Of a stretch of DNA of 64,000 nucleotides, positions 9,870-19,489 are shown piece after piece. The translations under genes were made by a program, and so were the position numbers. This DNA comes from an uncultured Alphaproteobacteria bacterium (GTDB taxonomy: Bacteria > Pseudomonadota > Alphaproteobacteria > HIMB59), in NCBI GenBank assembly GCA_902613845.1, contig CACMIW010000006.1, forward strand, positions 1 to 64,000. The letters run 5' to 3'. The notes below the pieces were generated by a model that was not told the origin of the DNA, ran no database searches, and saw nothing but the letters and a program-made list of their open reading frames with translations. How positions within the stretch are numbered: position 1 is the stretch's first letter; each line of letters opens with the position of its first letter.

Positions 9870-10768
9870 TGCACAAAGCATCTTTTAAAGATTTTCTACT
9901 TTTATTTTTATTAGCTGGTATATGGGGAAGTGCATTCTTTAACATCAAAATTGCTTCAGAAAGTTATACACCCATGGCACTTGCCTTTGGTAGAATTTTT
10001 TTTGCTGCAATAGTAATGCTTATTTACTGTTGGATAAGGAAAATTTCAATTGAAGCATTTGGAGAAAATTGGTTATGGTACGCAACTATAGGATTTGTGA
10101 ACTTAGTTCTCCCCTTTTTTTTTATTTCATTCGGTATATTAAAAGTTCAAAGTAATCTAGCAGCAATCTTGATGTCCACGGCACCTATTGCAGCAACAAT
10201 TTTAGGACATTTATTTATTCAAAATGAAAAAATTAATCTTTTAAAATTTGTTGGAATATTAATAGGCTTTCTTGGTATTGTTTATTTATTTTCAGACAAT
10301 ATTCTAATCAATCAGTCAAACATCTTTTATGCTTTTATGGTAATCTTGGGTCCAGTTTGTTACACCATAGGTGGACTATTTTCACTCAAGCTAAAACATA
10401 TAAAAAATGAAGTACTTACATCAAGTATTTTAATTTGGGCAGTTATTCTTTTATTGCCAATTATGTTCATTTTTGAAAATCCAACAGAATTGAGACCTTC
10501 TCTTAATGCTACAATTTCTCTTCTGTATCTTGGTATCGTTGCGACAGCGATAGCTTGGTTAATGAGATTTTATATTCTTAAAAATAATGGTTTAGTTTTT
10601 CAATCGCAAGTTGCCTACATCATTCCAATTTTTGGTTTGATATTTGGATATCTTTTTTTAAATGAAAAAATAACTTATAAAATTATTGTTGCCCTTATTG
10701 CTGTTTTAATTAGCACATACTTGATTGAAAAAAGTAAAAAAAATAAGATTACAGATAAACTATCTTGA
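9869..10768 (+). CDS. EamA-family (DMT) transporter
   Basis: Ten-helix drug/metabolite-type inner-membrane transporter made of two EamA repeats. Typical features: LLLFLLAGIWGSAFFNIKIA at the start, the mid-protein GFLGIVYLF end of repeat one, and the second repeat with AYIIPIFGLIFGYLFLNEKI near residue 250. Likely an exporter of a small metabolite or amino acid; substrate unknown. Its start overlaps the alaX-like stop by one base, and it closes the operon before the ABC exporter genes. Confidence 0.9.
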   Translation: MHKASFKDFLLLFLLAGIWGSAFFNIKIASESYTPMALAFGRIFFAAIVMLIYCWIRKISIEAFGENWLWYATIGFVNLVLPFFFISFGILKVQSNLAAILMSTAPIAATILGHLFIQNEKINLLKFVGILIGFLGIVYLFSDNILINQSNIFYAFMVILGPVCYTIGGLFSLKLKHIKNEVLTSSILIWAVILLLPIMFIFENPTELRPSLNATISLLYLGIVATAIAWLMRFYILKNNGLVFQSQVAYIIPIFGLIFGYLFLNEKITYKIIVALIAVLISTYLIEKSKKNKITDKLS

Positions 10769-10805
10769 TGTTATTTACTTATAATATACTGTACGCAATC
10801 TAATT

Positions 10806-11735
10806 ATGTCAGCAGATATCTTAATTAAAATTGATAATCTAAAAAAAACTTTTCAAGGTGGTTTAGAGGCTCTTAAAGGAGTTAATTTAGAAATTCAAAG
10901 AGGTGAAATTCTTGCACTTCTTGGCCCAAATGGTGCTGGGAAAACAACACTTATTAATGCCATATGTGGGATAGTCTTACCTACATCAGGAACCATTTCG
11001 GTTGATGGATATGATGTTGTAAAAGATTACCGAAAAACTCGATCGATGATTGGTCTTGTGCCCCAAGAACTTCATTTAGAAGCCTTTGAAAAAGTTTTTC
11101 AAAATGTCTCTTACACTAGAGGCCTATATGGTAAGAAAAAAGATCCTGCATACATAGAAAAAATTCTTAAAGATCTCAGCCTTTGGGATAAAAAAGATAG
11201 TAAGCTTCGTGAGCTTTCTGGAGGTATGAAAAAAAGAGCATTAATTGCAAAGGCATTGAGTCATGAACCAAAAATACTTTTTCTAGATGAGCCTACCGCA
11301 GGTGTCGATATTAATTTACGAAGAGATATGTGGAGAGCGGTAAAGGAGCTTAAAGAAAATGGCGTGACAATCATCCTTACTACTCATTATATTGAAGAAG
11401 CTGAGGCTATTTCTGATCGAGTATCTGTAATCAATAATGGTGAAATCATAATTACTGATAATAAGAATGATTTAATGAGAAAAATGGGTCAAAAGAATTT
11501 AACTATAGAATTTCAAGAGCCTTTCAGTCAAATCCCATCTACTTTAGAGTCGTATAACTTAAAAATGAATAGTAATAACTCTTTAACATATTCTTATGAC
11601 TCTCACGGATCTTCGACTGGCATTACCGCACTTCTTCAAGACATAAAGTCAGCTGGTCTAAAATTAAAAGATTTAAATTCCTCCCAGACATCGCTGGAGA
11701 CGATATTTGAAAAACTTTTGGAGGAGAGTGTATGA
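10806..11735 (+). CDS. ABC exporter ATP-binding protein
   Basis: Nucleotide-binding subunit of an ABC-2 type exporter. Walker A is GPNGAGKTT (40-48); the signature is LSGGMKKR and Walker B runs LFLDEPTAGVD. The roughly 310-residue length with a C-terminal extension matches the YadG/DrrA group. A TATAAT at 10780-10785 gives a short leader with no good ribosome site. Its stop overlaps the permease start by four bases. Substrate is unknown; relatives export drugs, lipids or polysaccharides. Confidence 0.93.
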   Translation: MSADILIKIDNLKKTFQGGLEALKGVNLEIQRGEILALLGPNGAGKTTLINAICGIVLPTSGTISVDGYDVVKDYRKTRSMIGLVPQELHLEAFEKVFQNVSYTRGLYGKKKDPAYIEKILKDLSLWDKKDSKLRELSGGMKKRALIAKALSHEPKILFLDEPTAGVDINLRRDMWRAVKELKENGVTIILTTHYIEEAEAISDRVSVINNGEIIITDNKNDLMRKMGQKNLTIEFQEPFSQIPSTLESYNLKMNSNNSLTYSYDSHGSSTGITALLQDIKSAGLKLKDLNSSQTSLETIFEKLLEESV

Positions 11736-12493
11736 ACTGGACAGGCATAATGGCGATTTACTTGCATGAAATGGATCGAATGAGAAGAACAACTGTTCAA
11801 AGTATATTTTCTCCTGTGATATCATCCTCTCTTTATTTTGTAGTCTTCGGTGCTGCAATCGGCAGTCGCATACCTGTGATTGAAGATATCTCATATGGTT
11901 CTTTCATAGTGCCAGGTATGATAATGTTAGCTTTACTTACACAAAGTGTTTCAAACGCTTCCTCAGGTATCTTTTTTCCAAAATTTCTTGGAACTATAAA
12001 TGAAATTTATGCTGCCCCACTATCAACAACAGAGATTGTTATTGGTTTTGTTGGTGCGGCTACTACAAAATCAATAATTTTAGGAAGCTTAATATTAGCA
12101 ACAGGGTTATTTTTTGTGGAAATATATATTATGCATCCTTTTACAATGATTTTAATGCTCGTCTTAACATCTTTAACTTTTAGCTTACTTGGTTTTCTCA
12201 TAGGGATGTTGTCATCAAATTGGGAGGAGCTATCAATATTTCCTACACTAATTTTATCTCCACTTGTATTTCTTGGTGGATCGCTATATTCAATCAACTG
12301 GTTACCAGAGTTTTGGCAGAACGTATCTTTGGTAAATCCAGTTCTTTATTTAGTAAGTGGTTTTCGATGGAGTTTTTATGAAATGGCTGATGTAAGTATT
12401 ACAACAAGTTTGATTATGATATTTACTTTTTTAATTCTAAATATTTCTGCAATTATTTATATTTTTTCAAAAGGCTTCAAAATTAAAGACTAG
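11732..12493 (+). CDS. ABC-2 type exporter permease
   Basis: Six-helix inner-membrane partner of the preceding ATPase (YadH/DrrB-like). The family segments SSSLYFVVFGAAIGSRI, YGSFIVPGMIMLALL and the late SPLVFLGGSLYSINWLPEFW are present. Length 253 is usual. It begins inside the ATPase stop codon (ATGA) and is followed six bases later by the photolyase gene, so the three may be one transcript. Confidence 0.92.
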   Translation: MNWTGIMAIYLHEMDRMRRTTVQSIFSPVISSSLYFVVFGAAIGSRIPVIEDISYGSFIVPGMIMLALLTQSVSNASSGIFFPKFLGTINEIYAAPLSTTEIVIGFVGAATTKSIILGSLILATGLFFVEIYIMHPFTMILMLVLTSLTFSLLGFLIGMLSSNWEELSIFPTLILSPLVFLGGSLYSINWLPEFWQNVSLVNPVLYLVSGFRWSFYEMADVSITTSLIMIFTFLILNISAIIYIFSKGFKIKD

Positions 12494-12499
12494 TAACAG

Positions 12500-13933
12500 A
12501 TGTCAAATAGGATCGTCTGGTTTAAGAAGAATTTAAGATTTAAAGACAATGAAATTCTTATTGATGAAAATAAAAGATCTATATTAATTTACATTATAGA
12601 ACCCGATTTGTGGAAGCAAAAAGATATGTCTTTAAGGCAATGGCAATTTACATTAGAGAGTGTAAATGAGCTTAAACGACAATTATTAAAAAATAATTTA
12701 TATTTAAATATCTTTTTTGGTGACGCGATTGAAATATTCAAGTTTTTAAAAGATAAACATAGCTTTTCAAGTGTAATTAGCGAACAAGAAACAGGTATTC
12801 AATGGACTTACCAAAGAGATAAAAAATTAAAAAAATTTTTTTTTCAAAATAAAATTGATTGGATTGAGTGCTCTTACCCAGGCGTTAAAAGAGGACAACA
12901 TGATAGAAACCAATGGGCTAAAAATTTTAGAAACGAGATTATTAAAAATTCTAATTTTCCCATCATAAAACAATCAGTTAATTTAGAATTAACAAACCAT
13001 GAATTACCAAAATTTTTTTATGATTCAACACCATGTCCATATAGGCAAAAGGGTGGATCTGTTGAAGCAGAAAAATTACTTCAGTCTTTTTTGAATAAAA
13101 GAGGTGAAAATTATCAATTTGAGATGTCTAGCCCAATAACTGCTGAAAAAAGCTGCTCAAGATTATCAACTCATTTAACCTACGGTACAATTTCACACCG
13201 CGCAGTTTTTCAAGAGGCTACAAAAAAAAGAGATCAAATAAAACATACCAATAAAAATTTTGCTAAATCTATAAATTCATTTTTATCCAGGTTACATTGG
13301 AGATCGCATTTTATTCAAAAATTAGAGGATCAGCCATCAATTGAACATACGAGCTTTATTCCTGTGTATGATCAAATACGTGAAAAAGATGAAGAGAAAT
13401 TAGAGGCTTGGATTGAAGGTAAGACCGGAGTTCATTTTATCGATGCGTGTATGATTTATCTAAGGAATTATGGATGGATTAATTTTAGAATGAGAGCAAT
13501 GTTAGCTTCATTTGCTTCTTATAATTTATGGCTTGATTGGAGATATTTTGCTCCACGCTTAGCAGCATTGTTTACAGACTTTGAACCTGGAATTCATTAC
13601 AGTCAAATACAAATGCAGTCTGGGACAACGGGTATCAATACTATTAGGATGTATAACCCTTATAAGCAAGCTATGGATCAAGATCCACTCGCTAAATTTA
13701 TTAAGTCACAAATTCCTAAAGTAAAAAATTTCCCACCTGCTTTTTTTCATAATCCCCCAAAAAAAAGTTTGAACGTAAATTTGTTCGATAATGAGTTTCA
13801 AAAAGAAATTATAAATGTTAAAGAAACTGCTCAGTATGCTAGAAAAAAAATTTTTGATATTCGCAAATCACAAGAGCATAAAATACTTGCAAAAAATGTT
13901 TATTTAAAACATGGGAGTAGAGGAAGAAGCTAA
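12500..13933 (+). CDS. Photolyase/cryptochrome-family flavoprotein
   Basis: Blue-light FAD protein with an N-terminal alpha/beta antenna domain (RIVWFKKNLRFKDNEIL) and a C-terminal FAD domain (GKTGVHFIDACMIYLRNYGW, residues 307-326). Of the E. coli electron-transfer triad, Trp304 and Trp347 correspond to W306 and W359, but the flavin-proximal W382 and the pocket W384 are replaced by Ile370 and Met372 in the segment GIHYSQIQMQSGTTG. This may be a distinct DNA-repair or signalling subgroup. It follows the ABC permease by six bases; a metallophosphoesterase gene converges on it. Confidence 0.85.
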   Translation: MSNRIVWFKKNLRFKDNEILIDENKRSILIYIIEPDLWKQKDMSLRQWQFTLESVNELKRQLLKNNLYLNIFFGDAIEIFKFLKDKHSFSSVISEQETGIQWTYQRDKKLKKFFFQNKIDWIECSYPGVKRGQHDRNQWAKNFRNEIIKNSNFPIIKQSVNLELTNHELPKFFYDSTPCPYRQKGGSVEAEKLLQSFLNKRGENYQFEMSSPITAEKSCSRLSTHLTYGTISHRAVFQEATKKRDQIKHTNKNFAKSINSFLSRLHWRSHFIQKLEDQPSIEHTSFIPVYDQIREKDEEKLEAWIEGKTGVHFIDACMIYLRNYGWINFRMRAMLASFASYNLWLDWRYFAPRLAALFTDFEPGIHYSQIQMQSGTTGINTIRMYNPYKQAMDQDPLAKFIKSQIPKVKNFPPAFFHNPPKKSLNVNLFDNEFQKEIINVKETAQYARKKIFDIRKSQEHKILAKNVYLKHGSRGRS

Positions 13934-13934
13934 C

Positions 13935-14789
13935 TTAATCTATGTTTGGAAAACCCAAATAATTTTCATCACCTTCATAAATCTTTCCCTTATTCATGAA
14001 ATCGTGAATGTGGAAAGTCAAATTATTTTCATTAACAAAGATTATACCATAGCTAGGCTCTTCCATTTTAAAATTTTCAACATCACTATCAAAGTCTAAC
14101 TCTCTTGCATGTAACAATCCCCTCAAGCTAGCGTAGGGTACGTTTTTCCATTTTCCACTTAATGGTCTATGACCGTGACCAAAAAATAAATATTTGATTT
14201 TAGATGAGTATTTGTCTAAGAATTTAGCAATAATTTCTTGGTCTTTATCATTAAAAGAATAGTTATCCATCGATTTCATGAAAACATTCATTGGGTTATG
14301 ATGCATAAAAATTATATTTGAATTAGACTTAAAAGATAAAATCTCTTTTTCGAGCCAATTAAATCTTTTGAGACAGTAATAACCTTCGTGAATATTATTT
14401 ATATTTTCATTGTCCCACACTGTGTCACAAAATATTAATTTATGATTTTTGATTTCTATTGAGGATTGAATAAATCCATCATCATCAATTTTAGTCACAC
14501 TTGATAGTTCTGCCTTAACTACTTCACGATTATCGTGATTTCCAATCATAATCACTGAAGGTAAGTCAAGTCTCTTCAATTCCTCTTTGAACAGTTGATA
14601 GCTTTCTTTAATGCCGTTATGGGCAATGTCTCCTGTTATTACAACTAAATCAGCATTTCTTTGATTTTTATTAACATCATTTATAAAAGCCCTAAATCTA
14701 TTGACCGGATTAGCGCCATACATAGTCTCACCGTCTTTTAAAAAATGTAGGTCACTGACTTGAATAATTTTTAAATTATTATCATTCAT
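13935..14789 (-). CDS. Calcineurin-like metallophosphoesterase (CpdA-like)
   Basis: Dinuclear-metal phosphoesterase. All family blocks are visible: VSDLHFL (Asp13, His15), VVITGDIAHNG, MIGNHDN, FMHHNP and FFGHGHRP. The 284-residue layout resembles 3',5'-cAMP phosphodiesterase CpdA and class III cyclic-nucleotide phosphodiesterases, but the substrate could also be another phosphodiester. It converges with the photolyase gene with one base between stops and is otherwise alone. Cytosolic, no signal peptide. Confidence 0.85.
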   Translation of the reverse strand: MNDNNLKIIQVSDLHFLKDGETMYGANPVNRFRAFINDVNKNQRNADLVVITGDIAHNGIKESYQLFKEELKRLDLPSVIMIGNHDNREVVKAELSSVTKIDDDGFIQSSIEIKNHKLIFCDTVWDNENINNIHEGYYCLKRFNWLEKEILSFKSNSNIIFMHHNPMNVFMKSMDNYSFNDKDQEIIAKFLDKYSSKIKYLFFGHGHRPLSGKWKNVPYASLRGLLHARELDFDSDVENFKMEEPSYGIIFVNENNLTFHIHDFMNKGKIYEGDENYLGFPNID

Positions 14790-14877
14790 TTCTAGATGGC
14801 TTTACTATTCATAATTTCATATTAACATAAAATAAAATCTTTATATTTAGATTAAATTAATAATTAATTTTTATTAG

Positions 14878-16542
14878 ATGAGTAATTTTGAAAACCCTGA
14901 TTATATTGTAATTGGCTCAGGATCAGCGGGATCTACAATAGCATATAGACTTGGGGAAAACCCTCAATTAAAAATTCTGGTATTAGAATTTGGAGGAAAT
15001 GACAACAGCCCTTTTATACAAATGCCTGCAGCACTCTCATACCCAATGAATATGAATAAATTTGATTGGGGTTATAAAGCAGAGCCCGAGCCTACTTTAA
15101 ATGGTAGGTCTCTTGTTTGCCCTAGAGGTAAAGTTATAGGGGGGTCTTCGTCAATTAACGGAATGATTTATGTTAGAGGAAACGCTGGTGATTATAATGA
15201 GTGGGCTGAAAGTGGTGCAAAAGGTTGGGATTATCCCGATGTCCTTCCATATTTTCAAAGAATGGAAGCAAGCCATGGTGGCAATTCAGAGTTTAGAGGA
15301 AAATCTGGTCCACTAAACATTACTCATGGCAAAAGAGATAACCCATTACACAATGCATTTGTAAAAGCGACGGAGCAGGCGGGATACACTTACACTGATG
15401 ACTATAATGGCTTTCGACAGGAGGGTTTTGGACCAGCTGATATGACCGTTTGGAAAGGCTCTCGTTTTTCAACAGCAAAAGCTTATTTAAAGCCTGCATT
15501 AGCAAAAAAAAATGTACAACTTATAACAAAGGTTCTAGTTGATAAAATAATTTTTCATGAAGACAAAGCTAAGGGAGTTGAAGTATTCCATCGGGGCCAA
15601 AAAAAAACCTTTAGTGCAAATATTGGTGTTATTTTATCAGCTGGCGCTATCAATAGTCCAACAATTCTTCAAAGATCGGGCATTGGAGATGGCGATGATT
15701 TAAATAGTTTGGGGATCAAAGTTATTAAAAACTTACCAGGTGTTGGTAAAAACTTACAAGACCATTTAGAAGTTTATTTTCAAGTTAAATGTCTACAACC
15801 AGTAACACTTAATAAGTATTTAAATCCTTTCTCCAAATTACTTATCGGCATGCAATGGATGTTTTTTAAAAGTGGGCCAGGAGCAACAAACCAATTTGAA
15901 ACTCTTGGTTTCATTCGCTCTGATAAAAACATACCATATCCAGATATACAATTTCATTTTCTTCCAGTCGCTATTAGATATGACGGAAAGGCACCTAGCG
16001 AGGGTCATGGTTTTCAATTGCATGTAGGGCCAATGCGTTCAAAATCTAGAGGTTTTGTAAAATTAAAATCTAGCAACCCATTTGACTCACCAACGATAAA
16101 ATTCAATTACATGTCTCATGAAGATGATTTTCCAAACTTTAGAAAATCACTTAGACTTAGTAGAGAGATATTGAGCCAAGAGGCCCTAGTTCCTTTTAAA
16201 GGAGATGAAATCCAACCTGGCGATGACGTTGTTTCAGATGAAGGTCTCGACGAATTTATAAAAAATAATTGTGAAAGTGCCTATCATCCATGTGGTACCT
16301 GCAAGATTGGAAAAGAAGATGACCCTTCTTCTGTCGTTCTAAACGATTGTAAAGTAAAGGGTTTTTCAAATCTATACCTTGCAGACTCATCAATTTTTCC
16401 TCAAATATGTAATGGTAACCTTAATGCACCGTCAATAATGACTGGTGAGAAAGCCTCAGATCATATCTTGGGAAAACCTCTTTTAGCAACATCAAATCTA
16501 CAACCTTATACCCACCCAAATTGGCAAAATTCACAAAGATAA
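14878..16542 (+). CDS. GMC-family FAD dehydrogenase (choline dehydrogenase-like)
   Basis: FAD-dependent alcohol oxidation enzyme of the GMC family. The dinucleotide motif is VIGSGSAGST (11-20), GMC signature one is PRGKVIGGSSSINGMIYVRG around 82-101, signature two is GAINSPTILQRSGIG, and the catalytic region is SAYHPCGTCKIG followed by NGNLNAPSIMTGEKA. At 554 residues it is closest to BetA-type choline dehydrogenases, which would suit a betaine-using cell, but GMC enzymes in marine alphaproteobacteria act on many alcohols and no betB or betI lies nearby. The SH3-like gene follows after five bases. Confidence 0.88.
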   Translation: MSNFENPDYIVIGSGSAGSTIAYRLGENPQLKILVLEFGGNDNSPFIQMPAALSYPMNMNKFDWGYKAEPEPTLNGRSLVCPRGKVIGGSSSINGMIYVRGNAGDYNEWAESGAKGWDYPDVLPYFQRMEASHGGNSEFRGKSGPLNITHGKRDNPLHNAFVKATEQAGYTYTDDYNGFRQEGFGPADMTVWKGSRFSTAKAYLKPALAKKNVQLITKVLVDKIIFHEDKAKGVEVFHRGQKKTFSANIGVILSAGAINSPTILQRSGIGDGDDLNSLGIKVIKNLPGVGKNLQDHLEVYFQVKCLQPVTLNKYLNPFSKLLIGMQWMFFKSGPGATNQFETLGFIRSDKNIPYPDIQFHFLPVAIRYDGKAPSEGHGFQLHVGPMRSKSRGFVKLKSSNPFDSPTIKFNYMSHEDDFPNFRKSLRLSREILSQEALVPFKGDEIQPGDDVVSDEGLDEFIKNNCESAYHPCGTCKIGKEDDPSSVVLNDCKVKGFSNLYLADSSIFPQICNGNLNAPSIMTGEKASDHILGKPLLATSNLQPYTHPNWQNSQR

Positions 16543-16547
16543 AATTT

Positions 16548-17081
16548 ATGATCAGGCTGGTGCTTTTGTTTCTGATGCTCCCATTATCTTCATATTCTGA
16601 TAAACATATTCCATATTATAAATCCCTAGCTCACGATAAGTCTTGGTTACGTCATTATCCAGAAAATCAAGATTTGAAAAAACAAACTGAGAAGTTTCTC
16701 CTTACAGAGGAAAATATGCCTGTAAAGGTTATTGAAGAGTTTAGAAATAGTTGGAGTTCTTATACAGACTGGTACCGCATTGAATTATTTAATGGGATAC
16801 AAGGTTGGATTGCTCACAATCAATTATCTAAAAAAAGAACATTGCTGATACTAGAGGATATTGAGCTGTATGCACTGAAGTCTTATGACCCTGAGTCTTG
16901 GATGACTATTCAAAAAGGAGTAATACTTGCACCAAAAATTGTAAACTTATTAGAGGTAAAAGAAACAATGGTGAAAATAAGTATACCTGAGGACAATAAA
17001 TCCTCTGTTAAAGGATGGATACCCATAGATGACAGATTATGGGGAGTCTCTGATAAAGAAACGCAAATTTTAAATGATTAA
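16548..17081 (+). CDS. Exported SH3-domain protein
   Basis: Begins MIRLVLLFLMLPLSSYS, a short signal peptide, then a bacterial SH3-like region with VKVIEEFRNSW, DWYRIELFNGIQGWIAHNQLS and a second repeat ending KGWIPIDDRLWGV. I choose the ATG at 16548, just after the dehydrogenase stop; an in-frame TTG at 16521 would extend into that gene without benefit. Related alphaproteobacterial proteins are periplasmic and thought to bind the cell wall, but a function is not established. The SOUL gene overlaps its 3' end by eight bases. Confidence 0.8.
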   Translation: MIRLVLLFLMLPLSSYSDKHIPYYKSLAHDKSWLRHYPENQDLKKQTEKFLLTEENMPVKVIEEFRNSWSSYTDWYRIELFNGIQGWIAHNQLSKKRTLLILEDIELYALKSYDPESWMTIQKGVILAPKIVNLLEVKETMVKISIPEDNKSSVKGWIPIDDRLWGVSDKETQILND

Positions 17082-17628
17082 ATACTTACTATTTACATTA
17101 CTCGTGGTACAAGACTTGATGGCCTATAATGAATCGCCTTATAAAGTAGTTCATCAGACTGATAAGTATGAAATTAGATTTTATGAGGAGCGTCTAGTAG
17201 TACAAACCCAATACACTAATCAAAATAATGGATTTCGAAAACTTTTTAATTATATTTCTGGCAATAATAAACAAAGTGAAAAAATTTCAATGACCACACC
17301 AGTGAATGTTACTCAAATTGAAAACGAGTACGTTATGCAATTTTTTTTACCAAGTAAATACAAACCAAATGAAATACCTTTACCATCAGATAATTCAGTG
17401 AAAATTTCTTCAATTGAGCCAGGTTATTTTGCAGTAATTAGATATTCTGGTTTTGCTTCCGATAAAAATTTTTATAAACACCGAGATGTTTTAAAAAGTA
17501 AGTTAAATACCGATAATATTAAAGTTATCGGACCTGCTATCAAAGCTACTTATGATGGCCCTTTTACATTGCCTAATCTTCGAAGAAATGAAGCAATTTA
17601 TCAAGTTGATTGGAAGAATCCTCTTTAA
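17074..17628 (+). CDS. SOUL haem-binding family protein, probably exported
   Basis: SOUL/HEBP-type protein. Family hallmarks are YKVVHQTDKYEIRFYEE at the start of the domain, GFRKLFNYISGNN, the conserved KISMTTPVN segment, FFLPSKY and YFAVIRYSGFASD. The first 18 residues (IKYLLFTLLVVQDLMA) look like a signal peptide. The start overlaps the previous gene. Family members bind haem or tetrapyrroles, though many bacterial ones are uncharacterised. A 210-base gap to glnK follows. Confidence 0.88.
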   Translation: MIKYLLFTLLVVQDLMAYNESPYKVVHQTDKYEIRFYEERLVVQTQYTNQNNGFRKLFNYISGNNKQSEKISMTTPVNVTQIENEYVMQFFLPSKYKPNEIPLPSDNSVKISSIEPGYFAVIRYSGFASDKNFYKHRDVLKSKLNTDNIKVIGPAIKATYDGPFTLPNLRRNEAIYQVDWKNPL

Positions 17629-17838
17629 GTCATGAACGCCAACTAATTAATTTAATATATAGCCTAGCTTTTTTAATTATTTTAGTAATATTATTTAATG
17701 TTTTTTTGCCAATATGACTGATTTTATTGGGCAATCTTGGATATTCACTAGATGCATAGTTTCATTAACTTCTTAGCATTATTTTTTTTTTGATTCAGTA
17801 TTTATAAGTTTCACAACTCAAAAATAAGAGAGGTATTT
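17629..17838. other. Intergenic region upstream of glnK
   Basis: A 210-base AT-rich gap. I see no convincing ORF, hairpin or RpoN -24/-12 element (no TGGCAC-N5-TTGC), although glnK-amtB operons are often nitrogen-regulated. The only clear signal is the AGAGAGG ribosome site before glnK. Confidence 0.5.
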
Positions 17839-18180
17839 ATGAAACTAATAACAGCAATTATCAAGCCCGATAAAGTTGAAGCTTTGAGACAAGCACTTAC
17901 AGGTGTTGACATCCAAGGTTTAACTATTGTTGAGGCTAAAGGATATGGGCGCCAAAAGGGTCATACCGAACTGTACCGAGGCGCAGAATATGAGGTACAT
18001 TTTCTTCCTAAATCTCGAGCAGAGGTTTTAGTAGATTCTGCAGACGTCGAAAAAGTCATAACAACGATTTCTGAGGCAGTAAAATCAGGAAAAATTGGAG
18101 ATGGCAAAATTTTTGTAACTGAAGTGCAAGAAGTTGTCCGAATACGTACAGGAGAACGAGGCGCTGAGGCGATTAAATAA
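17839..18180 (+). CDS. glnK: PII nitrogen regulatory protein
   Basis: Trimeric PII signal protein that senses 2-oxoglutarate, ATP/ADP and nitrogen state, and blocks AmtB when nitrogen is ample. The 113 residues show the T-loop YRGAEYEV with uridylylation-site Tyr51, the GYGRQKGHTE segment, GKIGDGKIFV (B-loop) and RIRTGERG (C-loop). AGAGAGGTATTT supports the start. It lies nine bases before amtB, the classic glnK-amtB pair. Confidence 0.97.
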   Translation: MKLITAIIKPDKVEALRQALTGVDIQGLTIVEAKGYGRQKGHTELYRGAEYEVHFLPKSRAEVLVDSADVEKVITTISEAVKSGKIGDGKIFVTEVQEVVRIRTGERGAEAIK

Positions 18181-18189
18181 GGAGATCCA

Positions 18190-19470
18190 ATGAAAAAAAT
18201 ATTAACTTTCTTAATCCCTACTTTGCTCTTCTCTGGAGTTGCAAGTGCGGAAGTATCTGCTGAAACAGCTTTTGTATTTAATACATTTTTATTTGTTTTT
18301 AGTGGAGTCTTAGTGATGTTCATGGCATTAGGTTTTGCCATGTTAGAAGCTGGATTTGTTCGTAAAAAAAACACATCAGCAATTTTATTAAAAAATATAG
18401 CATTATACTCAATTGCAGGGATAATGTTTTATCTTATCGGTTACAGTTTAATGTATGTAGATGTTTCAGGTTGGATAGGTTCATTAGGTGGCATGTTTTA
18501 CGATACTGCTGATGATTTAACAGCTGCAACTGAAGAGGGTGGCTACTCTTTAGCATCAGACTGGTTCTTCCAAATGGTGTTCTGTGCTACAGCAATTTCA
18601 ATCGTATCTGGTGCATGTGCAGAAAGAATTAAAGTATGGCCATTTATGATATTTGCGGCATTTATGACAGGAATTATTTACCCAATTTATGGTTCTTGGA
18701 CTTGGGGCGGTGGATGGCTCACAGAAATGGGCTTTTCTGATTTTGCTGGATCTACAATAGTTCACTCAGTAGGTGGATGGGCAGCTTTAACTGGCTGTTT
18801 AATTCTTGGTCCTAGAGCTGGAAAATATGGTGCAGATGGAAAGATATCTCCAATCGCTGGTGCGAACATGCCTTTAGCATGCCTTGGTACCTTCATCCTT
18901 TGGTTTGGATGGTTTGGATTTAACGGTGGATCTCAATTAGCACTTGGTAGTGCCGCTGATGCTTCTGCAATGTCAATTGTTGTTGTAAACACAAATATTG
19001 CTGCATGTGGTGGTGTTGTGGCTGCAATTATTTTATCACAGCTATTGTATAAAAAAATTGATCTATCTATTGCATTGAACGGTGCTATTGCGGGTCTTGT
19101 TGCTATTACTGCAGGTCCAGATTTAAGCAACCACTTCTTATCTATGATTGTTGGTGCAATAGGTGGTATTCTTTGTACTATCGCTATCCCAATGCTCGAC
19201 AAAATGAAAATCGATGATGTTGTCGGTGCAATATCAGCACACTTAGTTGCAGGTATTTGGGGAACATTGGCCGTAGGTATTTTTGGTAGCGGCGATTTCC
19301 TAGTGCAATTAATAGGAATTGTTGCTGCAGCTGTCTTAGTTGTACCTTTAAGTGGCGTATTCTTTTATATTCTAAAAGGAACTATAGGCTTAAGAGTATC
19401 AGAAGAGACCGAAGCATCTGGTTTAGATAGTGCTGAATTAACAACAGTCGCTTACCCAGAATTTAAATAA
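18190..19470 (+). CDS. amtB: Ammonium transporter
   Basis: Eleven-helix Amt/Rh channel for ammonium uptake. A cleavable-looking signal segment (LIPTLLFSGVASAE) precedes the first helix. Family features include FVFNTFLFVFSGVLVMFMAL, GACAERIKVWPF, the STIVHSVGGWAAL segment with the first pore His, FGWFGFNGGS and SAHLVAGIWGTLAVGIFG with the second pore His. A ribosome site (AAGGAGATCCA) precedes the ATG. Regulated post-translationally by the adjacent PII protein. Confidence 0.97.
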   Translation: MKKILTFLIPTLLFSGVASAEVSAETAFVFNTFLFVFSGVLVMFMALGFAMLEAGFVRKKNTSAILLKNIALYSIAGIMFYLIGYSLMYVDVSGWIGSLGGMFYDTADDLTAATEEGGYSLASDWFFQMVFCATAISIVSGACAERIKVWPFMIFAAFMTGIIYPIYGSWTWGGGWLTEMGFSDFAGSTIVHSVGGWAALTGCLILGPRAGKYGADGKISPIAGANMPLACLGTFILWFGWFGFNGGSQLALGSAADASAMSIVVVNTNIAACGGVVAAIILSQLLYKKIDLSIALNGAIAGLVAITAGPDLSNHFLSMIVGAIGGILCTIAIPMLDKMKIDDVVGAISAHLVAGIWGTLAVGIFGSGDFLVQLIGIVAAAVLVVPLSGVFFYILKGTIGLRVSEETEASGLDSAELTTVAYPEFK

Positions 19471-19489
19471 TCTTATTTATAGTACTCCT

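Noticed and set aside
10757-10805. Full promoter for the ABC exporter genes
   Set aside because: A TATAAT is present, but no convincing -35 element at the right spacing was found.
17629-17838. RpoN promoter upstream of glnK
   Set aside because: No TGGCAC-N5-TTGC element could be found on the plus strand.
17961-18374. 137-residue minus-strand frame opposite glnK-amtB
   Set aside because: Shadow of two certain genes.
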